Below are positions 1 through 8,431 of a DNA stretch of 27,989 bases, in pieces (the stretch's first letter is position 1; the number at the start of each line of letters is the position of its first letter). Where the stretch lies: NCBI GenBank assembly GCA_021323555.1, contig JAJONP010000014.1, positions 1-27,989 on the forward strand, read 5' to 3'. The notes below the pieces were generated by a model, which ran no database searches, was not told the origin of the DNA, and saw only the letters and a list, made by a program, of their open reading frames with translations. This DNA comes from Gammaproteobacteria bacterium. Its GTDB lineage: Bacteria > Pseudomonadota > Gammaproteobacteria > DSM-16500. The position numbers were made by a program, and so were the translations under genes.

Positions 1-255
1 TATGGATTGTTGTACAGAAGGCAATGCAGCCAAGTGCAATACCGCATCACATTGAGCGATTTCGGTTTCGAGTATTTTATAATTTAATATATCTGCTTGC
101 ACAAATCGAAGATTTGGGTGAAATAAATTAAGATGCGTTAGTTTTCCTGTGACAAGATTATCGAATACAACAACTTGAACGCCTTGTTGTAAAAAGAAAT
201 CGGCTGTGTGCGAACCAATAAAACCGGCGCCGCCTGTAATGAGTATGGATTTCAT
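1..255 (-). CDS. NAD-dependent epimerase/dehydratase, N-terminal part (runs off the window)
   Basis: The gene starts at the ATG at 255 and continues past the window edge, so only the first 85 residues are visible. They begin with a beta strand and the Rossmann motif GGAGFIGS, continue with the VVFDN segment where the adenosine ribose is usually bound by an acidic residue, and end in a DAVLHLAALPSV segment. All of this is typical of extended short-chain dehydrogenases such as UDP-glucose 4-epimerase and dTDP-glucose dehydratase relatives. The family acts on nucleotide sugars for surface polysaccharide. The substrate cannot be assigned because the catalytic YxxxK lies outside the window. It lies 18 bases downstream of the toxin-antitoxin pair on the same strand. 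Confidence 0.85.
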   Translation of the reverse strand, partial: MKSILITGGAGFIGSHTADFFLQQGVQVVVFDNLVTGKLTHLNLFHPNLRFVQADILNYKILETEIAQCDAVLHLAALPSVQQSI

Positions 256-273
256 TTGTGAATGCTTATATTT

Positions 274-633
274 TTAGGTTGATAACACTTTTAATACAGT
301 TTTTGGTGCTTTATCTATTACCTTAAGAAAATTACGAGCTATTGTATTTGGGGTACGTCTGTGTTGCTCCCATTCTTGAATAGTTCTTACGTTGACCCCA
401 AAATATTCAGCAAATGCTGTTTGTGAAACATGTAATTTTTCACGCAGTTTTCTTACATTAATTTCTTTTGGTGGGGTTACGCGCTTGAATTTTTCTAATT
501 GTGTTCTTGAAACGGGCTTGGCATCAGGATCAGATTTTGCAGCTGAAATAATCTGCTTTTCTGTTAAAGATTTTAGTTTATTCCATTTTGTTTTACCTTT
601 AAGTCTTTTCTTTGTCATATTTTTCCCGCTCAT
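274..633 (-). CDS. XRE-type helix-turn-helix antitoxin paired with a BrnT toxin
   Basis: This 119-residue protein probably neutralises the upstream BrnT-like toxin and represses their shared promoter. The N-terminal half is basic and contains a DPDAKPVSRTQLEKFKR stretch resembling the N-terminal arm of BrnT-associated antitoxins. Residues about 58-110 form an XRE helix-turn-helix (LREKLHVSQTAFAEYFGV, then an IQEWEQ recognition helix). Classical BrnA antitoxins end in a ribbon-helix-helix domain instead. The toxin's last 35 bases overlap this start, which suggests translational coupling. An internal ATG at 618 is a plausible alternative start, leaving a 20-base overlap. The fold and pairing are clear; activity is inferred. 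Confidence 0.8.
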   Translation of the reverse strand: MSGKNMTKKRLKGKTKWNKLKSLTEKQIISAAKSDPDAKPVSRTQLEKFKRVTPPKEINVRKLREKLHVSQTAFAEYFGVNVRTIQEWEQHRRTPNTIARNFLKVIDKAPKTVLKVLST

Positions 634-871
634 TTTTACTTGCTCTTCTGGCTGAAATAATTCTCTTTCTATTTTTCCTGATCGTGTAAACTACAAAAAT
701 AACAATATCATGTATCAGCCCTATGGTTTGAAACCTTTCCTCTTCTTGGAAGCGATTTGAGGATTCAATTCGATTTGGATCATTAAATATTTTGACAGCA
801 TCAATAAAATCTATTCCATGTTTATCGAGATTAGTAGCTTTTTTTTGCTTGTCCCATTCAAAATGTTTCAT
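599..871 (-). CDS. brnT: BrnT-family toxin (RelE-like ribonuclease fold)
   Basis: This 90-residue protein has the BrnT landmarks in order: an N-terminal FEWDKQK motif, the NLDKHGIDF segment, an IFNDPN turn, a central hydrophobic strand (DIVIFVVYTIR) and the C-terminal ISARRASKNEREKY signature. BrnT toxins are RelE-like ribonucleases that arrest translation until bound by an antitoxin. Length matches the family (about 90 residues) and the reading frame is intact. No good Shine-Dalgarno sequence precedes the ATG at 871. The toxin is the first gene of the pair, as in brnTA operons. A TTGACA-like element lies upstream on the minus strand at 910-915, but I could not pair it with a convincing -10. 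Confidence 0.85.
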   Translation of the reverse strand: MKHFEWDKQKKATNLDKHGIDFIDAVKIFNDPNRIESSNRFQEEERFQTIGLIHDIVIFVVYTIRKNRKRIISARRASKNEREKYDKEKT

Positions 872-988
872 GCGTTATATTTTTTTAATGTGCGTCAAAG
901 CCGTATAGTTGTCAATAAAAATGAGAATATTGTGTACTAACCAGTGTTGTAAGTCAATATAAAAGCAATAGACAGGATTGTTTATATA

Positions 989-1933
989 TTAAAGAAAAGA
1001 AGTAACAGCATCTAATAACTGGCTACTAATATCTAAATGGCATTGGTTGTCTAGTTCTCGAATGCCAGTCGGGCTGGTAATGTTTATTTCAGTGATAAAA
1101 TCTCCAATGACATCTAATCCCACAAATACTAATCCTTTTTCGCGTAATAGGGGCGCAATAGTGTTGCAGATTTTTAAGTCTTGCTGCGTTAAAGGTTGTG
1201 CGATACCTTTAGCTCCAGCGACCAAGTTGCCGCGATGATCGCCTTTTGCTGGAATACGGGCGAGTGCGTACAGAATGGGCTCGCCATCAATGAGTAAAAT
1301 GCGTTTATCGCCCTTGGAAATTTCAGGAATAAAGCGCTGTGCCATAATAAAATGATTTTCTTGTTGTGTTAATAGTTCGAAAACCACATTGGCATTAGAA
1401 TCGGATTCTGTTAGATGGAATACAGAGGCGCCACCCATGGCAGCAAGCGGCTTACAGATAATATCTTTTTGTTCTCGATGGAAATTACGTAATAATTTAA
1501 TATCGCGTGTGACAAGTGTTGGAGGACAAAGTTCAGGGAACCAAGTCGTGAAAAATTTCTCATTCGCATCCCGTAAGCTTTGTGGTTTATTAAAAACTTT
1601 AGCGCCCGCACGCTCTGCTAATTCCAAAATATAAGTTGTGTAAATATAATCTAAATTAAAAGGGGGATCTTTTCGCATTAAAATAACAGATAATTCGGCT
1701 AATTCAATGAGTTGATAATCTTCTAGTGAAAACCAATGGGCAGGATCGCGAAAAACTTTTAATAATCGACTGTTTCCAAATGCTTTACCATCTCGCACAA
1801 ATAAATCTTTTTGTTCAAAATAATGGATAGCCCAACCGCGTCTTGTCGCTTCCCACAACATGGCTAATGTGCTGTCTTTGTCAAAATGAATAGAGTGAAT
1901 AGGATCCATTACAATCCCGAGCTGAATATTCAT
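989..1933 (-). CDS. gshB: Glutathione synthetase
   Basis: GshB joins gamma-glutamylcysteine to glycine using ATP, the second step of glutathione synthesis in the cytoplasm. The open frame extends upstream to 2032, but the ATG at 1933 is preferred. It gives the canonical N-terminus (MNIQLGIVMDPI), a GGAG-type ribosome site about ten bases upstream, and a 314-residue product matching the family. Visible ATP-grasp features are the KPLAAMGGASVF loop near the middle, GDKRILLIDGEP, and a C-terminal FVGLDVIGDFITEINITSPTG segment that carries metal-binding Asp and Asn residues. It starts 14 bases after gshA, so the two are probably co-transcribed with dsbD. Confidence 0.95.
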   Translation of the reverse strand: MNIQLGIVMDPIHSIHFDKDSTLAMLWEATRRGWAIHYFEQKDLFVRDGKAFGNSRLLKVFRDPAHWFSLEDYQLIELAELSVILMRKDPPFNLDYIYTTYILELAERAGAKVFNKPQSLRDANEKFFTTWFPELCPPTLVTRDIKLLRNFHREQKDIICKPLAAMGGASVFHLTESDSNANVVFELLTQQENHFIMAQRFIPEISKGDKRILLIDGEPILYALARIPAKGDHRGNLVAGAKGIAQPLTQQDLKICNTIAPLLREKGLVFVGLDVIGDFITEINITSPTGIRELDNQCHLDISSQLLDAVTSFL

Positions 1934-1947
1934 TTTATTGATGCTCC

Positions 1948-3234
1948 TTATCGATGTGCTAATAATTCTCGTGCAGCTGCTAGCATACTCAAACGAGCAA
2001 TGACGCCATACGCATAAAAACGATTTTGACATTCCTCAGAAGATTGGTTTTCTGCAGGTGCATGACAAGGTTTTACAAATGCCAATGGTTCAAAATGCAT
2101 GCCAGGTGCATTAAGATTTTCATCGATGCCACGTTCTTTATGAACACGATAAAAACCACCCACCACACGTTGTCCCCATAAGTAAACAACAGGCTCTGCC
2201 ACAGCATCTGTTGCACTCCATGTTTCGAATGTATAGACACCTTCTTGAATAATCACACGGCGTACAGGCTGGCCGCTTTTCGTTTTTGACATACGCGTAC
2301 GTTCTTTGCGATTTAATAAACGCAGCTCATTGATATCTCTGACTGTCATGACTGCCATGCCATAAGTGCCTGCATCTGCTTTGATAATCACGAAAGGCTT
2401 GCTTGTAATCTGGTATTCATCATATTTTTTTTGAATATCAGTCATTAATTTTTCTACATGGTGGGTTAAACATGTCTCGCCTTCACCTTGCATGAAATCA
2501 ATTTCGTGGCATTGCAAAAATAATGGTGCAATCAACCAGGGATCAATCTGAATTAATTTCGCAAATGCATGACTGATATCGGCATAATATTGGAAATGGC
2601 TTGATTTTAAGCGTTGGTTCCAGCCTAGTTCTGCTGGGGGCACGATGGGTTGTTGTAGCTGCTGTAAAAGCGCTGGAATTCCATCGAATAAATCATTATT
2701 TAATAAAATAAGGTCAGGTGTGAAACCTTGAATGCTGATTTTATTATTTTCCCGTGTAATAGGTTCTAAATGAATTTTTTTACCCTGTGTTAACGTAATG
2801 TCGATAGGCTCTGATAATAAAGAGCCTAAGCGTGCTTTAAAACCTGCGGCGGATAAGATATATACTAATGTATCAATGTTATCCCAATAAAAAAGATTGC
2901 GCGTATGATTTTCAGGGATGAGTAAAATAGATTTTGCAGTCGGTAAATAGTGTGTGATAGCGACATGTGCTGCATCAATAGAGAGTGGCAAAAATTCAGG
3001 GTTTAGATTATTAAATCCGGCAGGAAATAAATTCATGTCAACAGGTGCCAATTTAAATCCTGCATTACGTAAATCAACAGAACCATAAATAGGGGCTGGG
3101 CTAAGTTGCCACTGTGTTTCAAACCAGTGTTCTATTTCTTTTTCTTTGCTAAGTAATTGCTGTTCCAGAAAATGCAAGGGAGCCACTGATGCTGTTGTTA
3201 AGTGCGGGGTTTTATACATTGGCTTAATAGGCAC
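1948..3234 (-). CDS. gshA: Glutamate-cysteine ligase, proteobacterial GshA family
   Basis: GshA catalyses the ATP-dependent first step of glutathione synthesis, glutamate plus cysteine. The 428-residue sequence belongs to the short proteobacterial GshA family rather than the 518-residue E. coli type. Recognisable parts are YGSVDLRNAGFKLAPVD, FPAGFNNL, the central PFVIIKADAGTYGMAVMTV block and a conserved VVGGFYRVH segment near the C-terminus. The start is a GTG at 3234 with an AAAGGA ribosome site eight bases upstream. The alternative ATG at 3219 would sit too far from that site. The first codons overlap the end of dsbD by 11 bases and gshB follows after 14 bases. Confidence 0.93.
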   Translation of the reverse strand: MPIKPMYKTPHLTTASVAPLHFLEQQLLSKEKEIEHWFETQWQLSPAPIYGSVDLRNAGFKLAPVDMNLFPAGFNNLNPEFLPLSIDAAHVAITHYLPTAKSILLIPENHTRNLFYWDNIDTLVYILSAAGFKARLGSLLSEPIDITLTQGKKIHLEPITRENNKISIQGFTPDLILLNNDLFDGIPALLQQLQQPIVPPAELGWNQRLKSSHFQYYADISHAFAKLIQIDPWLIAPLFLQCHEIDFMQGEGETCLTHHVEKLMTDIQKKYDEYQITSKPFVIIKADAGTYGMAVMTVRDINELRLLNRKERTRMSKTKSGQPVRRVIIQEGVYTFETWSATDAVAEPVVYLWGQRVVGGFYRVHKERGIDENLNAPGMHFEPLAFVKPCHAPAENQSSEECQNRFYAYGVIARLSMLAAARELLAHR

Positions 3235-5023
3235 GTGTGGTATCCTTTAATTTTTTAAGTTGTAATAATAATTCTGCTGAATTAATTTCACCCATCATAC
3301 GCTCTGAGATTAATTCATTGCCCTGAGGGGAAAAAAATAATAACACGGGGGGTGCGATAATTTGAAAGCGTTGTAAAATGAAATGATCAAAGCTATTATT
3401 TTTTGTAATATCCGCGCGTAACCAGACAAAATTAGCCAAAGCTTGTTGGATGGCAGGTTGCGTAAATACATAACGATCCATTCGTACGCAGCTTGTACAC
3501 CAATCTGCAGAAAAATCCAGCATGACCCATTTTTTTTCTTGGACGGCTTTTGCTAATAATTGGTTAAGCTGAGCGTTATTTTTTAAAAGGATAAAGTGAG
3601 ATTTTTTTGTAGGGGTTGAAATCAGCGAAGCCTGCTTGGTGAATCGTAAATTTTCTAAAGGGTATAAAGGGTTAACATTCCCTAGTAATGCACCCACCAG
3701 TAAGATAAGACCATAGATAAGCGCTATACTGCTGATACTGTGACGCAAATGCTGCCATTTTGTAAATGCTTTAGTAAATTCACCCATTGTAAGAGCAGAG
3801 GCGATTAATAGAATTGACCATAACAATAAAACAACAGATCCAGGAAGTACTTTAGCTAATAACCAAATTGCAAAAGCCAACATGAGAATGCCCACCAAGT
3901 GTTCTATCGTTTGCATCCATGCACCTGCCTTAGGCAGAAATTTACCAACAGAGGCGCCAATGAGTAAAAGCGGCAATCCCATACCTATCCCGAGGGCTAA
4001 TAAACTCAGTGCGCCTAAGGCAATATCGCCGGTGTGCGCAATATAAGTTAGAACACCGACTAAAGCAGGACTGACACAAGGAGAAACAATTAAGCTGGAG
4101 ATGCCTCCCATCAAGAATACACCTAGATAAGTTCCGCTACGTTGATGATTGCTAAGCTTGGTTAAACGATTTTGCCAACGAGAAGGAAGACGAAACTCAT
4201 AGACACCAAATAAAGATAAAGCTAATAAAACAAATATCCCACTGAATAAAACGATGATCCAGGGGCGCTGTAATTCAATTTGGATTCGACTGCCAATCAA
4301 AGCCACAAGCATGCCCGCGATGGCATACATGATTGCCATTCCTAATACATAAGCCAGCGACAAACCAAATGTTTTAGTGGTAGGACTTTTTTTGCGATGA
4401 CCCATAATGATACCAGATAAAATAGGTACCATAGGCAGAACACAAGGGGTAAAGGCCAAAAGTAAACCCAACCCTAAGAAGCTGATAAGAATAGTAAAAA
4501 TATTATGATTTTTAAGAGTGTGTTCTATATCATTTTTATGATTTTGTGTTGTAGGGGATATAGCAGTGGGGAGGGTAGTGATGACTCGGTTTTTAATATT
4601 TAGCAGGATCGTCTTTTCCACAGGGCTATAACAAAACCCCTGGCTTGAGCAGCCTTGGTAGTGAATAGTGAAGGCGAGTGTATTTTGGTGGGTTGGGTTT
4701 ATCAGGGGCACGATAATTTTCAATGTGCCTTTATAGATTTGATTAGTATGACTACCCTTTCGCTTAGTTATGCTGGGCGGTAAATTTATTTTGCCTATTT
4801 TGACTTGGCTTGTAGGTGTTAATGTTAAGCGGATCTTGTTCCGATAAAGATAATACCCGGGGGCAATATTCCACTGCAAGGCTAATTTTTGAGGTGGGTT
4901 GAAAGAGGCTGAAAAAACAAACGCTTGTTCAGATAATAAGGGCTGTGATTGCTCTAGGGCGTAGTTTGGCAATGCAAATAGTAATAAAGGTATACATAAA
5001 ATGATAAATAATATTCTTTTCAT
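3224..5023 (-). CDS. dsbD: Thiol:disulfide interchange protein DsbD
   Basis: DsbD carries electrons from cytoplasmic thioredoxin across the inner membrane to periplasmic substrates such as DsbC and cytochrome-maturation proteins. The 599-residue protein has all three modules. There is a signal peptide (residues 1-22) followed by a periplasmic alpha domain with its cysteine pair at C125 and C131. A polytopic membrane domain follows, with the FTPCVLPMVPILSG and SPCVSPALVG half-repeats that each hold one redox cysteine. The C-terminal thioredoxin domain has an active site DWCTSC (C509/C512). All six catalytic cysteines are present. It is the first gene of the dsbD-gshA-gshB unit and reads divergently from groES. 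Confidence 0.96.
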   Translation of the reverse strand: MKRILFIILCIPLLLFALPNYALEQSQPLLSEQAFVFSASFNPPQKLALQWNIAPGYYLYRNKIRLTLTPTSQVKIGKINLPPSITKRKGSHTNQIYKGTLKIIVPLINPTHQNTLAFTIHYQGCSSQGFCYSPVEKTILLNIKNRVITTLPTAISPTTQNHKNDIEHTLKNHNIFTILISFLGLGLLLAFTPCVLPMVPILSGIIMGHRKKSPTTKTFGLSLAYVLGMAIMYAIAGMLVALIGSRIQIELQRPWIIVLFSGIFVLLALSLFGVYEFRLPSRWQNRLTKLSNHQRSGTYLGVFLMGGISSLIVSPCVSPALVGVLTYIAHTGDIALGALSLLALGIGMGLPLLLIGASVGKFLPKAGAWMQTIEHLVGILMLAFAIWLLAKVLPGSVVLLLWSILLIASALTMGEFTKAFTKWQHLRHSISSIALIYGLILLVGALLGNVNPLYPLENLRFTKQASLISTPTKKSHFILLKNNAQLNQLLAKAVQEKKWVMLDFSADWCTSCVRMDRYVFTQPAIQQALANFVWLRADITKNNSFDHFILQRFQIIAPPVLLFFSPQGNELISERMMGEINSAELLLQLKKLKDTTRAY

Positions 5024-5048
5024 GAGCGAGTCCTGTGATGTTTAGCCT

Positions 5049-5077
5049 AATATATAACCTTGATCACTTGTGGGCAA
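5049..5077 (-). promoter_or_regulatory. Putative sigma-70 promoter for dsbD-gshA-gshB
   Basis: On the minus strand a TTGCCC box (5072-5077) is separated by 17 bases from TATATT (5049-5054). It lies 26 bases upstream of the dsbD ATG, which has an AGGA ribosome site. The boxes were read by eye; no transcription data support them. Confidence 0.5.
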
Positions 5078-5125
5078 ATAGTTACAGGATATTTATTGAG
5101 AGTATTTATTTATTCGATACTAGCT

Positions 5126-5153
5126 CTTGAGAATACTTAATTAATCCCCATAT
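5126..5153 (+). promoter_or_regulatory. Heat-shock (sigma-32, RpoH) promoter of groESL
   Basis: A CTTGAGA -35 box (5126-5132) is followed after 13 bases by CCCCATAT (5146-5153). This differs from the sigma-32 consensus (CTTGAAA, CCCCATNT) by one base. It ends 53 bases upstream of the groES ATG. No CIRCE-type inverted repeat is visible, so positive control by RpoH is the likely heat-shock mechanism. Confidence 0.88.
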
Positions 5154-5206
5154 AAGATAAGCGAAAGACAAGATTTATTCATTTTTTAATAGCAGGAGAG
5201 AAATAA

Positions 5207-5509
5207 ATGAGTATAAACAAAAAAATTCGTCCTTTAGCGGATAGAATCGTAGTACAACCTCGTGAGCAAGAAACCACAACGGCGGGCGGTATCGTTATCC
5301 CTGATTCAGCAGACAAAGATAAGCCAATTGAGGGTACAGTGGTTGCTGTAGGCAGTGGTAAATACGTAGATGGCAAACTCCAGGCATTGCAAGTGAAAGT
5401 CAATGATAAGGTATTGTTTGGAAAATATGCTGGCACAGCCGTTAAGCTAGATGACAAAGAATACTTGGTTATGCGCGAAGAAGATGTATTAGGCATTGTA
5501 GAAGCGTAA
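5207..5509 (+). CDS. groES: Co-chaperonin GroES
   Basis: GroES caps the GroEL ring and closes the folding chamber. The 100-residue protein is slightly longer than the usual 95-97. It shows the N-terminal [10 protein letters not shown] strand, the mobile-loop region with [12 protein letters not shown], the roof-loop/GTVVAVGSG segment and the C-terminal [15 protein letters not shown] strand. The start follows a strong AGGAG ribosome site (GCAGGAGAG). The gene is the first of the groESL operon, 57 bases before groEL and directly behind the sigma-32 promoter. Confidence 0.98.
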   Translation: MSINKKIRPLADRIVVQPREQETTTAGGIVIPDSADKDKPIEGTVVAVGSGKYVDGKLQALQVKVNDKVLFGKYAGTAVKLDDKEYLVMREEDVLGIVEA

Positions 5510-5566
5510 CTTTTAATTTTAAAATTTTTATAAAAATTTTATTCACAACATAAGAGGAATTTAACA

Positions 5567-7240
5567 ATGGGTGCAGCAAGAGATATTAGTTTTGGTGATG
5601 AAGGCCGTCAGCGTATGCTGGCAGGCGTTAATAAATTAGCACATGCGGTGGAAGCTACAATGGGCCCGCGGGGTCGTAACGTGGCTATTGATAAATCTTA
5701 TGGCGCGCCTACTATCACGAAAGACGGTGTGTCAGTGGCCAAAGAAATTATATTAAAAGATAAATTTGAAAATATGGGCGCTCAGATGGTGAAAGAAGTC
5801 GCATCAAAGACTTCTGATATCGCAGGTGATGGTACAACTACAGCGACTAAGTTAGCGCAAAAGATTTTTGTCGAAGGCTTGAGAGCAGTCGTAGCAGGCT
5901 TTAATCCTATGGATTTAAAGCGTGGTATTGATAAAGCAGTGGCAGCTGTGGTGGAAGAATTGAAAAAAATGTCCGTTTCTTGCAAAGACAGTAAAGCCAT
6001 TGCACAAGTCGGTACGATTTCAGCCAATTCCGATGAATCTATTGGCCAGATCATTGCCGATGCAATGAGTAAAGTGGGTAAAGAAGGTGTGATTACAGTG
6101 GAGGAAGGTTCAGGGTTGGACAATGAATTATCTGAAGTGAAGGGTATGCAATTCGACCGTGGCTATCTCTCTCCTTATTTCATTACTGACCAGCAAAACA
6201 TGTCAGCTAATTTAGAAAATCCATTGATCTTGATTGTAGATAAGAAAATTTCCTCTATCCGTGATTTATTACCTACCTTGGAAGCCGTTGCTAAATCCAG
6301 TCGCAGCTTATTGATTATTGCTGAAGATGTGGAAGGCGAAGCGTTGGCTACGTTGGTTGTGAACCACATGCGGGGTATTGTGAAAGTCTGCGCAGTGAAA
6401 GCACCTGGATTTGGTGATCGTCGTAAAGAAATGTTGCAAGACATTGCAATTTTAACGAAAGCACAAGTGATTGCTGAAGAGATAGGCCGTACTCTGGAAT
6501 CTACTACCTTGAAAGATTTAGGTTCTGCGAAACGTGTCCATATCACTAAAGATAATACAACTATTATTGACGGTGCTGGGGAAAAGAAAGATATTACTGA
6601 TCGCATTACTCAATTGCGTGCACGTATTGAAGAAACAACATCTGATTATGATAGGGAGAAATTACAGGAACGTATCGCTAAATTAGCGGGTGGTGTTGCC
6701 GTTATTAAAGTAGGCGCTGGTTCTGAAATTGAAATGAAAGAAAAGAAAGCACGCGTTGAAGATGCGTTGCATGCGACTCGTGCAGCTGTCGAAGAAGGCG
6801 TTGTTCCAGGTGGTGGTGTTGCGCTTATCCGTGCATTGCAAGCGGTCAAGAATCTCAAAGGCAGTAATGATGCACAATCCATGGGTATTCAATTGACACA
6901 TAAAGCGCTTGAAGCCCCATTGCGTCAGATTGTGATGAATGCAGGTTACGAAGCCTCTGTTATTGTGAATAAAGTCATAGAAGGCAAAGGAAACTTTGGG
7001 TTCAATGCGGCGACTGGCGAATACGGTGATATGATGGAGATGGGTATTTTAGATCCTACTAAAGTCACACGTACCGCATTACAGCAAGCAGCATCTGTTG
7101 CCGGTTTGATGATTACAACAGAATGTATGATTACCGATCTTCCTAAAGAGGAAGCTGACGCAGGCGCTGGCATGGGCGGCGGTGGTATGGGGGGAATGGG
7201 CGGCATGGGAGGAATGGGCGGAATGGGCGGGATGATGTAA
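5567..7240 (+). CDS. groEL: Chaperonin GroEL (60 kDa)
   Basis: GroEL forms the double heptameric ring that folds client proteins with ATP and GroES. The 557-residue sequence has the ATP-binding segments GPRGRNV near residue 30 and GDGTTTAT near residue 86. It also has the apical-domain block around [12 protein letters not shown] and the signature [15 protein letters not shown]. The C-terminus is the flexible GGM-repeat tail, slightly longer than in E. coli (548 residues), which accounts for much of the extra length. An AAGAGGAA ribosome site precedes the ATG. The operon ends at the hairpin 26 bases downstream. GroEL is a major antigen in related intracellular bacteria; nothing in this copy looks specialised. 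Confidence 0.98.
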   Translation: MGAARDISFGDEGRQRMLAGVNKLAHAVEATMGPRGRNVAIDKSYGAPTITKDGVSVAKEIILKDKFENMGAQMVKEVASKTSDIAGDGTTTATKLAQKIFVEGLRAVVAGFNPMDLKRGIDKAVAAVVEELKKMSVSCKDSKAIAQVGTISANSDESIGQIIADAMSKVGKEGVITVEEGSGLDNELSEVKGMQFDRGYLSPYFITDQQNMSANLENPLILIVDKKISSIRDLLPTLEAVAKSSRSLLIIAEDVEGEALATLVVNHMRGIVKVCAVKAPGFGDRRKEMLQDIAILTKAQVIAEEIGRTLESTTLKDLGSAKRVHITKDNTTIIDGAGEKKDITDRITQLRARIEETTSDYDREKLQERIAKLAGGVAVIKVGAGSEIEMKEKKARVEDALHATRAAVEEGVVPGGGVALIRALQAVKNLKGSNDAQSMGIQLTHKALEAPLRQIVMNAGYEASVIVNKVIEGKGNFGFNAATGEYGDMMEMGILDPTKVTRTALQQAASVAGLMITTECMITDLPKEEADAGAGMGGGGMGGMGGMGGMGGMGGMM

Positions 7241-7265
7241 TCTCACCTAATAAGCCTTAAAAATT

Positions 7266-7292
7266 AACCCCCGCAATAGGCGGGGGTTTTTT
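7266..7292 (+). terminator. Rho-independent terminator of groESL
   Basis: A perfect 7-bp GC stem (CCCCCGC at 7268-7274, GCGGGGG at 7280-7286) with loop AATAG is flanked by AA/TT pairs and followed by a run of six T. Confidence 0.95.
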
Positions 7293-7380
7293 ATTGATAT
7301 TTAGTAACAAGTCAGTTGCTGCAAGTCAAAAGCCCGTCAACAGTTACGCTTAGCATACCCCCTTTTCCTCAATTTTTCGC

Positions 7381-7401
7381 AAAAACTGGCCGATAGGCCG
7401 G
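7381..7401 (-). terminator. Possible weak terminator of the 149-residue secreted-protein gene
   Basis: On the minus strand a short GGCC/GGCC stem with a TATC loop (7388-7399), extended by one outer pair across a mismatch, is followed by TTTTT (7385-7381). It sits about 30 bases past the stop codon at 7432. The stem is short, so the call is tentative. Confidence 0.4.
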
Positions 7402-7431
7402 AGGTTGCTATAAGTAAATAACAAATGATTT

Positions 7432-7881
7432 TTATGTTCTTGTAAGTTCACTCGCTATGGTGAATGGCACCCCTGCATATTGTTGTACATAACATTTAAA
7501 ACTACTTTCGGTTGGGGCTAACACACCTTTTAAGGTAATAAACATAGATTGACCTGTTAAAATACCTTTTTCTAAATGGCAGAAATTTTTTACTTTTGCA
7601 TAAGGACCAAATACAAGATTAGATGCAGTGACCTTATAAGTGTGCCCATAAGTAAATGCTATCCAAAAATTAGTTTTTTCGCGTATATCAAATAAGTAGG
7701 GCGATACTCGCCCTGTTTCTTCATCTCGAACAATAAGCAGCCAGGTAGGTTTACCATAAACATTCAAAAAACGCGTATTGATCTGTAAAACTTGCCCTAT
7801 AGACTCATCAGCGATTGCAAAATTGAATGCGCTTAAAATGAATAAAAACAATACGATCCATCTGTGTTTTTTTATTTTCAT
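7432..7881 (-). CDS. Secreted protein of unknown function
   Basis: I do not recognise this 149-residue protein. It opens with a classical signal peptide: a KIKKHR n-region, a hydrophobic core VLFLFILSAFNFA and a likely cleavage after AIA near residue 24. The mature part is rich in beta-strand-forming residues. It has two cysteines, in FCHLEKG and FKCYVQ, that could form a disulfide, and many aromatics (WLLIV, NFWIAFTYGHTYKV, FGPYAKV). The probable location is periplasm or outside the cell. It lies between groEL and the SET gene, reads convergently with groEL and has no operon partner. The frame is intact and a signal peptide is present, so it is probably a real gene. Confidence 0.75.
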   Translation of the reverse strand: MKIKKHRWIVLFLFILSAFNFAIADESIGQVLQINTRFLNVYGKPTWLLIVRDEETGRVSPYLFDIREKTNFWIAFTYGHTYKVTASNLVFGPYAKVKNFCHLEKGILTGQSMFITLKGVLAPTESSFKCYVQQYAGVPFTIASELTRT

Positions 7882-7951
7882 AAAATATTACTATTACCCG
7901 ATTATCAAATTTATCTTACTATAATATGTATCATAGTATCTGAGAATAACC

Positions 7952-8431
7952 ATGAAAACACTTATTATACCTGATATTGTTGTGAAACCGTCTGCTATTC
8001 ATGGCTATGGCGTTTTTGCAAATAAAGATTTTGAAGAAAATGAAATCATTGAAGAGTGCTATAGTATTTTAGGCACAGGAAAAGATGTAGGATTAAATAA
8101 CTATTATTTTCGATCAAAAAATGCAAAAAGCACCTTTATCCCGACTGGTTTTGGCTTGCTCTATAATCATGCGGATATTCCTAATGCAGATTATTATTTT
8201 GATGAATTACATTCATTACTGATTTTTAAATCGTTACGACCTATTCAAAAAAACGAAGAAATAAAAATTTTTTATGGCAAAACATGGTTTTCTGACAGAG
8301 AAATGATTGTCAAAGAGATGCCGTATTGGCAGAAGTTACTGCGTTTTTCTGCCAAGTTCCCCTTACGGATCAGCTTAATTGTAGGTTTTTTACTCTTAAT
8401 CAATCAGTGGTTACACGGAGTAGTAGGATAA
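7952..8431 (+). CDS. SET-domain protein, probable lysine methyltransferase with a C-terminal membrane anchor
   Basis: SET proteins transfer a methyl group from S-adenosylmethionine to protein lysines. This 159-residue protein has the compact SET core: an N-terminal SAIHGYGVFA strand-turn (residues 13-22), LLYNHADIPNA near residue 70 corresponding to the cofactor-binding NHS/C motif, and a C-terminal EEIKIFYGKTWF near 100-112 matching the catalytic-tyrosine region. After the core there is a basic amphipathic stretch and a strongly hydrophobic helix (about 136-155), which would tether it to a membrane. No signal peptide is visible. The last 32 bases overlap the convergent dsbB. Its target is unknown; a host or bacterial protein is equally possible from sequence. 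Confidence 0.8.
   Translation: MKTLIIPDIVVKPSAIHGYGVFANKDFEENEIIEECYSILGTGKDVGLNNYYFRSKNAKSTFIPTGFGLLYNHADIPNADYYFDELHSLLIFKSLRPIQKNEEIKIFYGKTWFSDREMIVKEMPYWQKLLRFSAKFPLRISLIVGFLLLINQWLHGVVG

Noticed and set aside
392..655. Plus-strand frame across the toxin-antitoxin genes
   Set aside because: It is fully antisense to the HTH gene, low in complexity and has no family match; it is a shadow frame.
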